From the NCBI GenBank assembly GCA_003999685.1, contig CP021232.1, positions 806,001-870,000 on the forward strand: a stretch of 64,000 nt of DNA. The letters run 5' to 3'. The notes beneath the pieces were generated by a model. That model was not told the origin of the DNA, did no database searches, and saw nothing but the letters and a program-made list of their open reading frames with translations. Positions 23,911 through 36,107 of the stretch are shown one piece after another. How positions within the stretch are numbered: position 1 is the stretch's first letter; the number at the start of each line of letters is the position of its first letter. Both the position numbers and the translations under genes were made by a program. The stretch is from Taiwanofungus camphoratus. Lineage: Eukaryota > Basidiomycota > Agaricomycetes > Polyporales > Taiwanofungaceae.

Positions 23911-24353
23911 AGATCATGCAGAAACTAGTGCACAGATAAATGAACAAAGTCTTCTCAATGCCAATGTATACGGAAATGGACTTCTGGGCAGCTGATCCCC
24001 ACCATCTGCAAGTCTGGGCGGAATAGAGCATGATGAGCTGCAAGCCAGTACACCATAGCTGTAAACACTTGGCTTGCAGCTGTACACCTCCGTGCTAGTG
24101 GAATAGGGAGCAAACACTACGACACAAGCACCTCAGAAATCCAGCCATGTTTCAAGCGAGAACCCAAATGTCGCCATTATCGAATAAATGAGTTGGCAGG
24201 GAATGTAGAGCCACGGCATGGTCACTTGGAGAAACATCGCATGAAGAAGGATCAAGGAAACCTTGCTAGACGTGCCAGTATCTAAAAATAGCACAACCCA
24301 GCTATGTCACATTTTCTCTTCACTGCCGGCGCAGATCCACGTGCCATATGCCT
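23911..24353. other. Intergenic region containing a perfect inverted repeat
   Basis: No coding exon. It contains the 12-bp inverted repeat at 24036-24081 and separates two same-strand unknown genes. Confidence 0.4.
24036..24081. repeat. Perfect 12-bp inverted repeat with 22-bp spacer
   Basis: AGCTGCAAGCCA (24036-24047) and TGGCTTGCAGCT (24070-24081) are exact reverse complements. Each arm is followed by the same heptamer GTACACC (24048-24054 and 24082-24088). It could form a hairpin in RNA from either strand. Confidence 0.8.
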
Positions 24354-25577
24354 CTAAAGGGCTGGCGGCGGCAAGGCTCGCAGCACAGAGAACATGGATG
24401 ATAGAAATACCATAGCACTCCGGGAGCAAGGGAGAAGGACTGTCCTGGCGGCGGCCGGGATCAGATGACGGTAATGCGAAGCCTTCGCGGGCCCATCATG
24501 CTCCGCTTCTGAAGCCTGGGACTGAAGAAACGAGCCCAGAGCTGAGAAGTAAGTTTGAGGGTGCTCGCGAGTGGGCCATACGTCTCCAAATGAAGCCAAA
24601 GTCATGGGAAAGATAGCAGTCCTTCCCCGTAGGAGAACGGTCTCATCGAGGGAAACACTCACATGACGTTAGAAGCAGAATGAGCGCAGTATACAGTGGC
24701 GTACACGCGGAGGACAGGAGGTTCGCAAGCACCGAACTCGGGGCGTATTCCGGATTGAGCGCCTCAAAGACCTGGTAGAAGGGCGCGTGTATGATAGGGA
24801 GTGTCCGAGCGAGAACGTCATCCGCCTGCAAGACATACATGCTTGATCATTAGTCAACGAGGACGGCGACGAGTTGAATCGTACGCAACGCACGTTGTCA
24901 ACAAGATCATATCCAAGGAGCTCCACGATCTCTACATTCCGTGCAGGTTCGACGCGCTCAAGGCCGTGCGCATCTCGGTGCTCGACCCAGTCCGTAGACG
25001 CCCTTAGCACAGCAACCCTACCCACAGCGTCGTCTCCGCGTGGCTCCTCTTCCCATGTACCCAATTCAACGATATCCTCATTCTCCTCGAGTAGATGGGC
25101 TACAAGTGCTGCTGTTGATCGCGCGGAGCGACTAGGAGCAAGGATCAGTATACGCAAATCACCGAGCGTCTGACCATAGGGGGTCGGGCGGCGTGCAGGA
25201 GACGGCAGAGCGAGCGAGGGGATAATGAGGCCAGCCGTAGAGTCATGCAAATCAACATCCGAGTCTGCATCCGCATGAGTACCAAACTGGAATTGGGGCA
25301 GGTGCGGTGGGCTGGTGGGGCCGGAAGAGAACAGGAAAGACGAGGAGACAGAAGGGAAGGACGAGACTGAGTCGCCGGAAGGGCTACTTGGTGAGGGTAA
25401 GGCGCTATGAGGTGAAGATGGCCGTGAGGGTGGATGCGAGCCAGAGGGATCTATAGTCTCTGTATCCACTGACGAGAGCGAGAGCGTCAGGTTGTGCACG
25501 AAGTTGGTATCGCCGTTGAGTCGGTGCAGCCCTCGAATTGTAGACACGCTTGTCCCTGGTTCACATTGAGCTTCCAT
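24354..25577 (-). CDS. Unknown protein with Ser/Pro-rich N-terminus
   Basis: Three exons on the minus strand, 25577-24894, 24825-24663 and 24583-24354, join in phase to 358 residues. The first 110 residues are Ser/Pro-rich and probably disordered. A conserved-looking core follows: LGDLRILILAPSRSARSTAA, LVAHLLEENEDIVELGTWEE, RVAVLRASTDWVEHRDAHGL, VEIVELLGYDLVDN, then LPIIHAPFYQVFEALNPEYA and a hydrophobic stretch (CTPLYTALILLLTSY) that may be membrane-associated. The strand-loop RILILAPSRSARST recalls the first beta-strand and loop of a nucleotide-binding fold but lacks a true Walker A. I do not recognise the family. The last junction rests on phase and splice-site match only. Confidence 0.55.
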
Positions 25578-26398
25578 TGTGGAGGTGGGATATATTTTAC
25601 TTCAGCAGCTATTTGAACAATTTGACCGAACCAGGGTCGTGAGGGAGGAAGAACGTTTCAATGATCCCATCCGAGCGTGCTATAAGGCGTTATGGCTCCA
25701 GAAGCACCCTAGACAAGATAATCTTCACGTGGTTCTCCCGGCCTTTATCTTTCGATCTCTTGATCTTATCTTATCTCTTACACCGAAATTGAGTGCAACT
25801 AACATTCTCCTCTCAGTGTTCCTACTTCTAGTCAAAGTAACCGTTCTGACTGCTATATCATGCAATCCACAATGAAGCATAAATCAACAAGGATATAGTG
25901 TCTGGATTGCTGAGTCTACACGAGCATGGCACCCGTCCGCTTAGTTACATCTGCCTCGCAGTTTATACGCTCATGATCGCCTGGTATACTTACGTTGGAA
26001 GCACAAACACTATTGATCAAATCACAGGAATACAGAGAAAAGAAAGGCCCAGTCTAATCGACTGCTCTAGACGCCGAATACTTCTGCGATATCTGATTTT
26101 CCCGTTCCATAGCCTATCTCCGCTGTAGACAGTGGGAGTCCACAAATATGAGCTGATTCCTTCCACTTACTAAGGAAAATGAAATGTGGATCAGAGTCAC
26201 ACTCCAGACCAGGCCGGAAATATGACAAAATTACAACTGTTACCAGGATCTACGTTCTTCCTCAGGCTGCAAGGGATACAATAGCGCTTTCCAGTCGAGT
26301 GGTACATCACCTTGATCAAGAATTTACAGAATGAGGTACAGAACGGCGATGCGCACTCATCCACTTTAACTTCATCAGCATCCCTGCCGCCGTGTACT
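25578..26398. other. Intergenic region, nothing recognised
   Basis: Contains the promoter of the gene ending at 25577 and the 3' flank of the DUF302 gene; no supported exon. Confidence 0.4.
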
Positions 26399-27008
26399 TC
26401 ACTGTTCTGGACTCGTCACCTTTACCACGAGCCTCTCCAGCTTTTCATCGAGCGCCTCTGCGGCCTTCTTCAGCTCGGTGTTGACTTGACCTCCCACAGG
26501 GACGACGATCAACGAGGAGGGCAGAATATAAATGACCTGCGTCCCGGCATGGTCGGCTTTCTCGAGCACGACCAAGCGCGGGGGGACGTGCAATGCTGCG
26601 TAGCGGTCGTGCTGCAACATTGTCTGCGCGACAAGAGGGTTCCCGAAAGTGTAGAGCCACACCTCAGGCGTGCTCGTCGAGCCTGAGTACGTGTTCAGCC
26701 ACCTGTGATGCGGGCCTGCTGAGAACAACCTACAGCATCAAGCACATGAGGAACCGGTGTAAGCGCGAGTGATCGCTGGCGTATCGACGACTTGAGATGA
26801 CTTACACGAAGTCTTTCCCTCCATTGATCGCCTGCATACCTTCTTCGATGTCCTGCCTCGTCTCAGCCTTCCAGAGGACTTCTAACACCTTCGGGCCAGC
26901 TTTGTCTTTGCTGAGCTCCTCGTTCAGGCGTGCGATGACAGTGGCCACTGGGAGAGGGGTCTCGAAGGTGATGCGCTTGGCGGTGAACTCGTCGATGGTC
27001 TTAGACAT
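26399..27008 (-). CDS. DUF302 family protein
   Basis: Two exons on the minus strand, 27008-26806 and 26729-26399, with a 76-bp intron splitting a Val codon; 177 residues. The fold typical of DUF302 is visible: an N-terminal ITFETPLPVATVIARLNEEL, a middle with LYTFGNPLVAQTMLQHD (the characteristic 'GNP..A..ML..D' element), LHVPPRLVVLEKADHAGTQV and IYILPSSLIV, then a C-terminal helix with ELKKAAEALDEKLERLV. Members are small, probably cytosolic proteins of unknown biochemical role. The start at 27008 (MSKTIDEF) was chosen over an upstream methionine at 27047 because the extra residues look like leader sequence. Confidence 0.85.
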
Positions 27009-27566
27009 GGCGCGGGAGAGAGTACAAGTTTGTACGTTGTTGCACAAGCAATTAAAGGCGACTGGAACACGGTCTTTGAAAGATTCCTCGGGCAGCTAGT
27101 TGGGGCCGAGTCTTCTTGCGAAACTTTGGGGCCTCTCTGTCATGTCCACCGATATATCATCATCAACAAGTCGCAATATTGTGACCGCTACAACAAGACA
27201 TATCGAGGATAGTCGTACGTAGCGTGTCACGACGATGTGAGAACGTCTTCTCAGGACGACCGACTGCGGACGTGGAAAAGTACCTCCCTAAGGCCATTGA
27301 GAGCTCAATAGAAACTTGACTGATCCATGATGGGCGCTTAGATCTCGTGCTTGGACCCTTGAATCACGTGCATACCGTGTTTGGGCCCTGGCGCGTGGTT
27401 AGTGCTCATGCGATCATGGAATTATCGACTCTCCGCATTGTGCATGTAATAGTATTTCAAGATCAGCAAAATCACAACGTTTAAAGATGCTGCGGGGGCA
27501 GTTTCTTTCTTTTCCTCCAATTTTCGATCGCACCTTCCACCCTCAGCCTACGCCCAAACGCCCAGC
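27009..27566. other. Intergenic region, nothing recognised
   Basis: Promoter space of the DUF302 gene and of the tentative gene to its right. No supported exon. Confidence 0.35.
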
Positions 27567-28276
27567 ATGCAAAGGCAACGCAGTCCGGAAAGGCGAGCAG
27601 TGATTACGATGAAGGAGTGGCGAACGCACGAGCAGAGCGTGAAGGGCCTTTGCAACCGCCCGCGCATGAAGAACAGACAAACGGGGACAGTGACTATAAT
27701 CTTCTGCCGTCCTGGCTGCCAATGGCCATCGTTCACGCTGGTCTTGACGCGGGCAGCGCACCTTCCGCCGTCTCACCTATTGCATGTGCCAATTCAGCTT
27801 AGGAATCAGCCATTGTGTCTCACGGACGATTGGTTCCCTTCACTTGCTTCGTCTCCTTCCAAGTTGCGAAGGGTTTACTCACAGGCCAATACACCGTTCT
27901 TGTTCACGATGCATGATCATGATGAACCATCCATGGAAACTTTTGATTCTCTCCCTGGAGTGGCCAATATATTGAGAAGCGAAAATCACCGTCAGGGTTG
28001 CCATTCACACTCGGTACGTTCACTTGCGTTGAGGACTCTGCGGGGCTGCTCACAGTCGGGAAACAGAGTAAAATAGCCGTGGGGTCGCCGCATCAGCCAA
28101 AATCAGAGGCTCCAATGCGTGAAACAGTCCATATGGGTGCGTCATCTGCCAATGAACCACCCCGAAGCAACGGTGGCAAGTGGCGGAAACGTACTGGTAT
28201 AATGTGTCCTGCTTTTCAAGTCTTCGCCCACAGGCTAGGGTTTCGCCGCCTGCACTCAATCATCAATCGTGCATGA
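27567..28276 (+). CDS. Tentative gene for a small disordered protein
   Basis: Coding-like composition but uncertain model. From the ATG at 27567 one frame stays open to a good donor at 28014; a 53-bp intron (28014-28066) then leads in phase to an exon reading SKIAVGSPHQPKSEAPMRE and ending near NGGKWRKRTG, with a stop at 28274-28276. In the first part another frame (about 27570-27740) looks more like protein (KASSDYDEGVANARAEREGP, HEEQTNGDSDYNLLPSW), so an additional intron near 27740-27800 and a different start are likely. The product would be hydrophilic, low-complexity and basic at its end. No family recognised; it could also be a non-coding transcript. Confidence 0.3.
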
Positions 28277-28829
28277 AGACCTGCGTATATATGCCAGGGT
28301 GCCTTCAGTGGAGCACAAGACAAAAAGTGTATGATATTTTCCGACTGTCCTAAGTCATATCGTGTGCTACAAATGATGTATTATAGTTATGTAACTCGAA
28401 TGTACTTTGAATGACTTATATCTGAACCATCTACAAGTCGAGTACGCAGTGCAAAATTTGACAAAGGATACTTTTGGGAGGACAGCAACGAGTCGTATTT
28501 TCTTCAGACACATTACACGGTACAACGGCTTAAGGTATGACAACTCGAATGATTTCGGTCCTCATCCGCACTGTCTCGCTGTTCTTGTACACTGGTGAGT
28601 CTGTTCCAATTGATGGCAGTGTCATAAGCTTGTCACTATTATAAGCCGGTCAGCACTTAGCTGGCATGACACGGTCAGTGAAGTATTATCGCATGGGGAT
28701 GAATCTTCTGGCCGTGAAAAAACGGTAGCTTGCGGGGAAGCACGCTCCTGGACATCCAGTGTCTTGACACGAGAACTAGAGGGCTTAGATACAACAGAAT
28801 ATGTTTGAACTCAATGCGTAAATCCCTGC
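28277..28829. other. Intergenic region, nothing recognised
   Basis: No supported exon; 3' flank of the NOSIP-type gene. Confidence 0.4.
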
Positions 28830-30222
28830 CTATCCTTGGAAAGCTATACCCTTCTTCGACGTTTCTGCCATACCTCCTGCTGCGTAGCCCGTGCCTAAGA
28901 TAGTAGACTGAACAGATATGCACTAACAAGACTTGGAAGTAAACATACCTTCCCGTGTTAACTCAATGATCTCTTTCTCACTCACCTTGGCATCACATAC
29001 TATACACTGCTTAGCAGGCTTGACCAACGTGTCAGTACATGTCTTGCAGACAACATGTCCACACGACTTCATTACTGGGCAAATCGAACAAGGGAGGAAC
29101 CTCTCTTAGCATCCATGTGAGTAGATGTGATTGTATCAGCTCACAATGCATTAGAGTATTGTTCGAAAGACCCTTCTTGCACGAAGGGCATATTGGGGAC
29201 TTTTCCTCCCCTTTCGATTTGGATTCCTGACGGACTTCGCTAGTCGGCGTTGAATCTACTGATGGAGTAGGTGTCAGGTACGTGTCAAAGGAGAACTTGA
29301 CGGGTATCAGGCTCTTCCGCCTGAAAATAGCACCCCCGATCAAATCAACAACAGTTATATGTGGCACAAAAATTTAAACACACGTCAATGGGTGGGACGG
29401 GTTCCCCCCGCGACATGTTGTCTGTAACTTCACGTCTGTCAGCGACCTAGGTGGTCCACTTGAAGTATATGTCGGCGTCAGCGAGGGCAACCAAAAATCA
29501 GGTAGCTTGTGTTTGAGGGCCTCCGCCTGCTCACGCTCAATCTCGCGAAGCGCAGCTTCCTCGGCTTCTCGAGCAAGAGTCTCGACGGTGCTCGCAGAGA
29601 AGTCAAATTTCCGCTTCGTACCACGAACTGCGGCACAACAATCGACACAGTTTGCAGCGTCAGCGACAGCGCGAGGAATATGGCACTGGGAAGATGCGTA
29701 CATTCCGTTGACTCTGAGCCGGATGTTGTGATTGAAGAAGATTGAGAGACCAGGCCAAGTTGTCCTTTCTCAAATTCGAGCAACACACGCTCGCGAGCTG
29801 CCTCCTGTGCCTTCTGCTTCTCCTCTTCGGCCTCACGCTTTAAAGATTCCAACCTGACTTTCTGCCGCTTGATATCCTCAATCTGTGTGACTGCACGACA
29901 GTATGCAGAAAATCAACTCACATCGAGGACGACTTGACTCGGATGTAACAAACATACCTAGATCGGTATAGACACATTCCTTACAGAACAAATGGCCTTT
30001 CTGACATGCTACGGGCTCCCTCGCTCTCTGCAAGCACAGTGCACATGCATCAAAACGACGCATAGATTCATTACCTAAACGTTGCTGTAGGACTCGCCCA
30101 TGTTACGACCAGCAATATGGGAGACAATAAATGTATACCCTTTTGGTGCCGTAGTCAAGTCTCTTGTACTCCGCATAAGAAAATATGGAGGAAGCTGTGT
30201 TGTTCTTGCTATGTTTCGTCAT
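28830..30222 (-). CDS. NOSIP: NOSIP-like U-box/RING E3 ubiquitin ligase
   Basis: Homologue of nitric oxide synthase-interacting protein, a nuclear U-box-type E3 associated with late spliceosomes. Seven exons on the minus strand: 30222-30139, 30084-29958, 29890-29702, 29627-29384, 29320-29145, 29074-28949, 28894-28830; 336 residues, all in phase. The N-terminal zf-NOSIP signature is complete: MTKHSKNNTASSIFSYAEY, then DYGTKRQRLGNESMRRFDAC, ALCLQRAREPVACQKGHLFC and KECVYTDL. A charged coiled-coil follows (IEDIKRQKVRLESLKREAEE). The middle holds KLPDFWLPSLTPTYTSSGPP. The C-terminal zinc-binding half reads SPICPSCKKGLSNNTLM, MKSCGHVVCKTCTDTLV and KQCIVCDAKVSEKEIIEL, ending ETSKKGIAFQG as in most family members. 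Start is unambiguous. Confidence 0.95.
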
Positions 30223-31847
30223 CGTTATCAAACCGGGTTGGGTCGAGGTGTTGTCACAATTTATGTTAATTGCGAAGGGCACTAATCGGCGAGTGAAGAC
30301 GAGGATTCCCGAAAGCAGCAGACGGATGTTTGAATAGCATTATACTTATTTGGTTATGTAGTACTGACATGACATAGAGGTCATCAAACATTCTTAGCTT
30401 CGACCGCTACATGCACGAGCACCTTGAAGACGCCAATAATGTGCTACCCATCTAGGTACTGCCACTCTCTTCCAGCGAATTACAAGATACCTGCTTTCAG
30501 TTTATCATAGACTGCTTCCGGACCAAATAGACACCACGGAAGTCGATATACTCTGGAGATACTTGATTAATTAGCACAATCAATGGTCTTGACAGTGAGC
30601 GAGGATCCTTTTCCCGCCGTGCGATGGAGTACACCGTTGCGTGCCTTGCAGACATGTATCATTGACATGGACACATAGATGTAGGTATTGGGCCTTAGTC
30701 AACTCCAAGAGGGCGAGGCGATCACAATCACTCGAGCACGGCTACTTGAAGAATGAAGACTACGACTCGGAGGACTAAGTACTTAACCCGCAATGGGACT
30801 GACCTCAGCCGGCTACTATCGGTTCAGTTTTACCGTCATCAGTGGATGATGTCCTCTAATTATCGAGAGGCAAGGTAAGCCAGCTAAGCTCACCCTCGAC
30901 GGTTAATAACTATAGACACACCAGTGAGTCATCAACAAAATGGACCGTATAATAGTCTGCCTACATATATGTCGCATCGTTCACTCATCTTGTCCAGATG
31001 AAATTGTACGAGCTATCCGCAATATATGTTGTTTATCTTCACTTATACGCCCCATTTATTGGTCGGCAGGTAGGTAACACCATACCTCTCGGGGGAGCAC
31101 GATGCGTCATCATTGCAGTCCGACCAGGAAACCTGCAGGCCAGCGTCGGTGAGTGCGCGAGGTGGGCGATAAGCGGAACGTACACCGACAACACAGGCAT
31201 AGTTTCCTCCCATCCCCAACTTGTCACCTATCTTGATCATTTGTGTTCAGTCTACTAAATTGCTCCCGAAGCCAGCTGTGAATACTAACCCACAGTCGGG
31301 AGGAAGAACAGTGACTACCAATTGAATACAACAATAAGATAAGATTGCACTTCCATAATCATCACACCTAGAATACACCCAGGAACCGACTACATAACAA
31401 GAGTAAGCGGGTCCCTGTCTGCATATTACACATAGTGAACACGGCGTTCCCTCGGACCCAAATCCAGCTGCTAAATGCCATATGCTCGCAATACAAGCCG
31501 TTTATCTTGCCATAATGGACGCATCGAAGGTGCACCGGTGTAGTGCATGATCCAGACAGAGTGATTTATAGAAGCAAGAAAGACGCGTGGGAGGCTTGTT
31601 GCCGCAGTTTGGCAGAATTTTGACGGATGTGGTTGGAGACGATAAGCACGCCTCGTCGACTGTAATAGTAGCCATCGACTTGGAACAGCTCGAAACAGAT
31701 GCCTATGCGGATGTCCAGGCCACGACGAAGCCATAGTAAGTGCGCCGTCTACTAATAATCGGTATTTCCCAGTTTAAGTTCGTTCCACTTGATTGTCCCA
31801 ATGCTTCCGTCGCTAGGACGAACAGCGCGCGGATATAGGCCTGACCG
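30223..31847. other. Gene-poor region, nothing recognised
   Basis: AT-rich, with scattered short open frames on both strands (for example 30998-31258) but no recognised protein and no consistent splice chain. Confidence 0.4.
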
Positions 31848-33542
31848 CTACCAGCCGAAACTTATCTGCAGAATGCCTCGTGCATTTACCTTCGATAGGC
31901 CACTCTCCAGGGGTCGGACCCATTCAATCTCGTTGGCGTTGGGTTCGTGTATGCCCATCCTTAATGTGACGTTGCTGAGCGTGACAAAATTGCCACGGGA
32001 GAGGATTGTGTCGATGTGCTCCAGAGGAAGACGGCCCAACAATTCGGTGTTCCTTTGAGTTCTGTGCTGAATGGCTTCGCTTTCGTCACCGTCCTCCATC
32101 CCTTCATATAAGTCATAAGGCATCCACAAGCGGACTGTAATATCGCGCATATTGTGCGATATCACATGAGAGAGCATTGCAGATACCCATCGCATATTGT
32201 CCGTTCTCGAGGAAAAATTGACCGTTAATGCCAAGGACCGTAAATGAGTGTTCTTAGAAAGATCGAGGTACCTCCCTCAACAAGGGCTGAATACCCGTAA
32301 ACTGGAAGATGCAATGGTAAACTTACTGGCTATGTTCTCTGATTCTTCAAGCCCGAAAACCAGAGTCTCCACCTTAATCCCAAGCTGAAGACAGCGGAGG
32401 GATGCGCCCGCGGCTGCACACAATGATCCTATGCCCACACTTTCTGCATCTCGCAGCTCTATGCATTCCGGATCGCCGTTGACACGTAACACTATCTCTT
32501 CCAAGTATAAGGTACCTTTCGTGACGGCATTGAACCAGCCAAATACTTCGCCAACCCAACCGGCTTGGGGACCATCGATCATCAAAGACGTGAGTCTCAG
32601 ATGTGACACAAATTGCTGAGAGCTACCCAAGTTGTATTGACCCTCGAGGAGTTGTAGAGCCGACATTCGCAAGATAGAAAGATTCGGAAGGGAGCAGATG
32701 AGACGACCGAACTGTCCAAGGGAGTGGAATTTGGTGGCAACGAGTCTCAGCTGCGTGACCGAGGCGAACTCTGCGAGAACATAAAAATATTTGGGATGCA
32801 GAGGCGCAAGACACCAATCTACATTGCCGAATTGGAGCCGTTCTACTCGCCGCGCCCTCCGTGCGAGCTGCGCAGGGAACGACGCAAGGACAGACGCGGC
32901 GTCTCTCTGCGGATCGACGCTGTCTACATATATTTCTTCGATGTGATCTCCCAGACAAGGCTTCGAGGTGATCAGCTTTGAGAAACCGTTCAGCTGGCTC
33001 CTCCGACTCAGTACCACCCTGCGGACCAAATTGACGAGACTGCGCGGGTACCATGCGTGGCACGTCAGAGCACAAGCGAGCAAGGTGTGACGACGCCACC
33101 ACATCGCGCTAGCAACATGGTCAATGATATCTTCCCAGACCTCGATGGGAAGTACCGATCGTGAGGGCAACGCGATATCTCGATTTAACGCCAATGCAGT
33201 CTGGGGCCACGACAAGTGCATAGATAGAGGCTGCGAGGACGGCGAGGATATCTGCAGGGGCGATGACACCGACAGAGGAATTAAGGGAGACAGCGAGTGC
33301 GACGATTCCAGCGGACGGGAAGGTGACACAGCTAAGGGTACACTTTGAGGCCAGAACGATGCCGGCGACGGAGAGGGAGATTCTAACACAGACGAAGGTG
33401 GAGATGGCGGTAGGGGCACATTGCACAGTAGAATTCTGTCCATTTGTCCATATAAGCTCGGAGACGCATCCTGGACAGTCCGACGAGACCCGTCTCGCAC
33501 TGAATCCGATTGATTTTCTTCCGGAAGCCACATCAGAGCCAA
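31848..33542 (-). CDS. F-box protein with leucine-rich C-terminal region
   Basis: Probable SCF substrate adaptor. Two exons on the minus strand, 33542-32327 and 32275-31848, joined in phase by a 51-bp intron; 547 residues. The N-terminal 125 residues are Ser/Pro-rich with runs such as PLPPSPPSSVLESPSPSPAS. The F-box follows (SVLPIEVWEDIIDHVASAM, LLACALTCHAWYPRSLVNLV). Leucine-rich strands include RRVERLQFGNVDWCLAPLH, FASVTQLRLVATKFHSLGQF, GRLICSLPNLSILRMSAL, LRLTSLMIDGPQAGWVGEVF, SLRCLQLGIKVETLVFGLEE and LRSLALTVNF; the end reads GILQISFGW. It is the intact relative of the decayed gene at 6280-7650. The start could be a later methionine, as the Ser/Pro part is unconserved. Confidence 0.82.
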
Positions 33543-35760
33543 AACGTCGATGCTGTCTGACTATTCGCTTCGGTCCTGCACGGTATGCGTGGGTCAATGA
33601 ATGGGAGCTGATGACACATTACTTACTCAGTGTTTCCGGGAAAGCTTCGAATGACTATTGGAATACAGCAACCTCGAACACTTTGGACGATGGGGACGGG
33701 GGAAAGAGGGCGAGGATCAAGGAAGCTACGTCTAGCAATCGCTGATAAAGTATACATAGGCTAGGACGTGCGGCGGTGCCTAGAAACTCACGTACGCGTT
33801 TCAGGACGCGAGAGGCGGGGAGGTGGCTGTGAACACCCGAGGCTTGGCAAATCCCGACGCGATCACTTGTCGAATACGCTCCGCCCCGGACATTAGTACC
33901 GGTCAAGCTGAACTGGGTGAATATGGACTAGCAGCAAGCGTTGCGAGCACAGTGACGTATGCTAGGCATCGGCACAGATACCCATAGGCATGGCGACTGA
34001 TGGCAAGTGCTGGATGCGCAAGACTCTTCGTGCGGCTGCCCAGAGAGACTTGCTTGGCTCAATGAGAACGTCGAGTCCCGGTCGTCGGTACAGCGGCAGG
34101 TCGTCTGACACTGCGCCTTGAGTAACAGAAACCGCAGATGGAGTGATCTGAACGACGATGAAAACGTAGCAGAGGGATGTTAGGGCAACATGGAGCTGAC
34201 GGCGGAGACGGAAATCCTGAAAGTTGCAGATCGACGACGCCATCAGGATCGTCAACCACGGCAGCGACGTGTCAGATCTCGGGTCTCTCTTTAGCTATTC
34301 ACGAAGGAACGTAGCTGGGATATGTTCTGAAACACGTTTTCCATTGAGATGCATTGGCACCACATGAGCGAGCTCCATGGATAGCCGCACATTCACCGAG
34401 CGCCTCTGAGAAACTCTTGATGTTACAATCCAAGCAAGGCAACTCCCCAAGTGTGACTTTAGCGATGGCGGGGAGGAGCAACACCGAGTTTACATGGGCT
34501 GAGACGCTAGCGGTGCCTGACAACCCGTGCACACGTTTCAGGCGACAAAAAGCGCCTAGCAGAGTCTCGTGGGGCCTTACCAAGTGTGTTACAGCCTAGT
34601 GCTGGTGCCGACCATGTATGGATCACAATTGGCTTGCAGGGGCTATGACCGCTTACAGCGGGGTAGATCCGCGTGTGGTCGCTAGCTGAGCTTCTAGGGA
34701 AAGGTTTGTTTCAGTCTCTGTATCAGATTCGCGTTACCCGGGAGACTTGTTCCTCTAATGGTGGGAAGGAGAGGCGGCGGACCTACAATCCAATGCAGAA
34801 GCAACCTGCCTATCCTGCTGTGCATCTTGTAGACCAGGATGTTGCCAGTTTGCGACAGCATAAGTAGGTCATCAGAGGGCCCGGTGGATTCCATGTGATT
34901 CCTCGTTGATGGGTTCAGCATAGGCCAAGGGAGCATCATGAGAGTCGTCGACGTCTTTCTCGGGCTGAGTGCAAAAACCAACAGTGTATCTGGAGGGACC
35001 TGCTCAGTCGAGATCTTTACGGTCGCGCTGTGACTTATGCACGTAGAAATCAAGACAAATTTCTAGATGCGCAAACTCAGAGAGGAGAGGGCTACAGAAA
35101 GTGTCACTGAAAACTGTTGCGCACGACATGCAGTATCAATGGCAAGGATGTAGGTACTTGCTGGAAGTGACGGCGCGACTGGTGCAGAGATTATAAATAA
35201 ATATGGGAATCGACGGCTGTTGCCGAATTGCAGTCGATCATAAGTCGATTTCTATAGTAGGCCTCTTGATTCTCTCATTTCATTTTCGAGGATTCACCAG
35301 CCATTTTCTTTTTCCCTTTCGCACGAAACGCAGGCTCAACTTAATGGCATCTAACACGCTACTCACAAACGACACAATTCGAGTCGTGTTCTCGACATTA
35401 AAGTTATACCGTATTACTGCAGATTCAGATGGGACACCTCATGGCCACACACATTGAACCTCCCTGCGGCACTCCACATCTCCGGGAGCACCTGATATTT
35501 ACATCCGAATCGTAAATGCCGCTGGCGTGTCTGGGGTTGGCTTACATTCTTACATTGTGAGCAATCGGCCTTCCCGGGCGAGTTCGGCTGCGTGTGGAGG
35601 TCTCGAGGCAGGGCACGGGGAGTGCGGAATTCGAGCAGCCTGGCGCATCAGCCATCCAATCAATCACCAGAGTTGTCGTTATGCTTGTTAATATCAAAGT
35701 ACGCTGTTGCGCCAACAGAGATACAAATCATGATGCCGGAATCTCATCTCCTCGCTGCCT
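33543..35760. other. Gene-poor region, nothing recognised
   Basis: Several open frames near 100 codons on the minus strand (33962-34255, 34299-34583, 34694-35053) show no recognised domain; a TATAAATA at 35192-35199 precedes only a short frame. I do not support a gene here. Confidence 0.4.
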
Positions 35761-36107
35761 CTACACGCGCTCGCACACACAATTGTTCAGACACGCCGGG
35801 CACCCCTGGTAGCGATCGAACCCGTCCTTCTTCACGAGCCTGCCGCTCCCGTCGCATTTCAAGCAGTTGTTGCGGCAGAAGGTGTCGCCCGCAGACCCGC
35901 AGCGCGCGACGCGGTAGTTGTACTTCGCCAGGACGTCTGGCTGGTTTCTGAAAGGACACCCTGCCTCAGCGGCGGCAGCCAGGAGCATATACGGACGACC
36001 TACCCGCTGAGCGGGATCATCCCAGACGCCGCGTCTGCGCTGCCGGAGCTCGCGGCGACGAGGGGGGTGCAGGCGATGAGGAAGAGTATTTTGGAGAGAG
36101 CCCGCAT
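35761..36107 (-). CDS. Small secreted cysteine-rich protein
   Basis: Two exons on the minus strand, 36107-36004 and 35947-35761, with a 56-bp intron splitting a Gly codon; 96 residues. A clear signal peptide occupies about residues 1-19 (MRALSKILFLIACTPLVAA), followed by a Ser/Ala/Gly linker. The mature part carries eight cysteines within about 45 residues: VARCGSAGDTFCRNNCLKCD, then GSGRL, and CPACLNNCVCERV at the C-terminus. CLKCDGSG resembles the CxxCxGxG unit of DnaJ zinc fingers, but here an extracellular disulphide-bonded fold is more likely. Such proteins in agaricomycetes are candidate effectors or cell-surface peptides. No further family is recognised. The gene stands alone in a gene-poor stretch. 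Confidence 0.75.

Noticed and set aside
35203-35457. Short plus-strand frame after TATAAATA
   Set aside because: The TATA motif is too close to the ATG and the frame ends without homology or a donor site that extends it.
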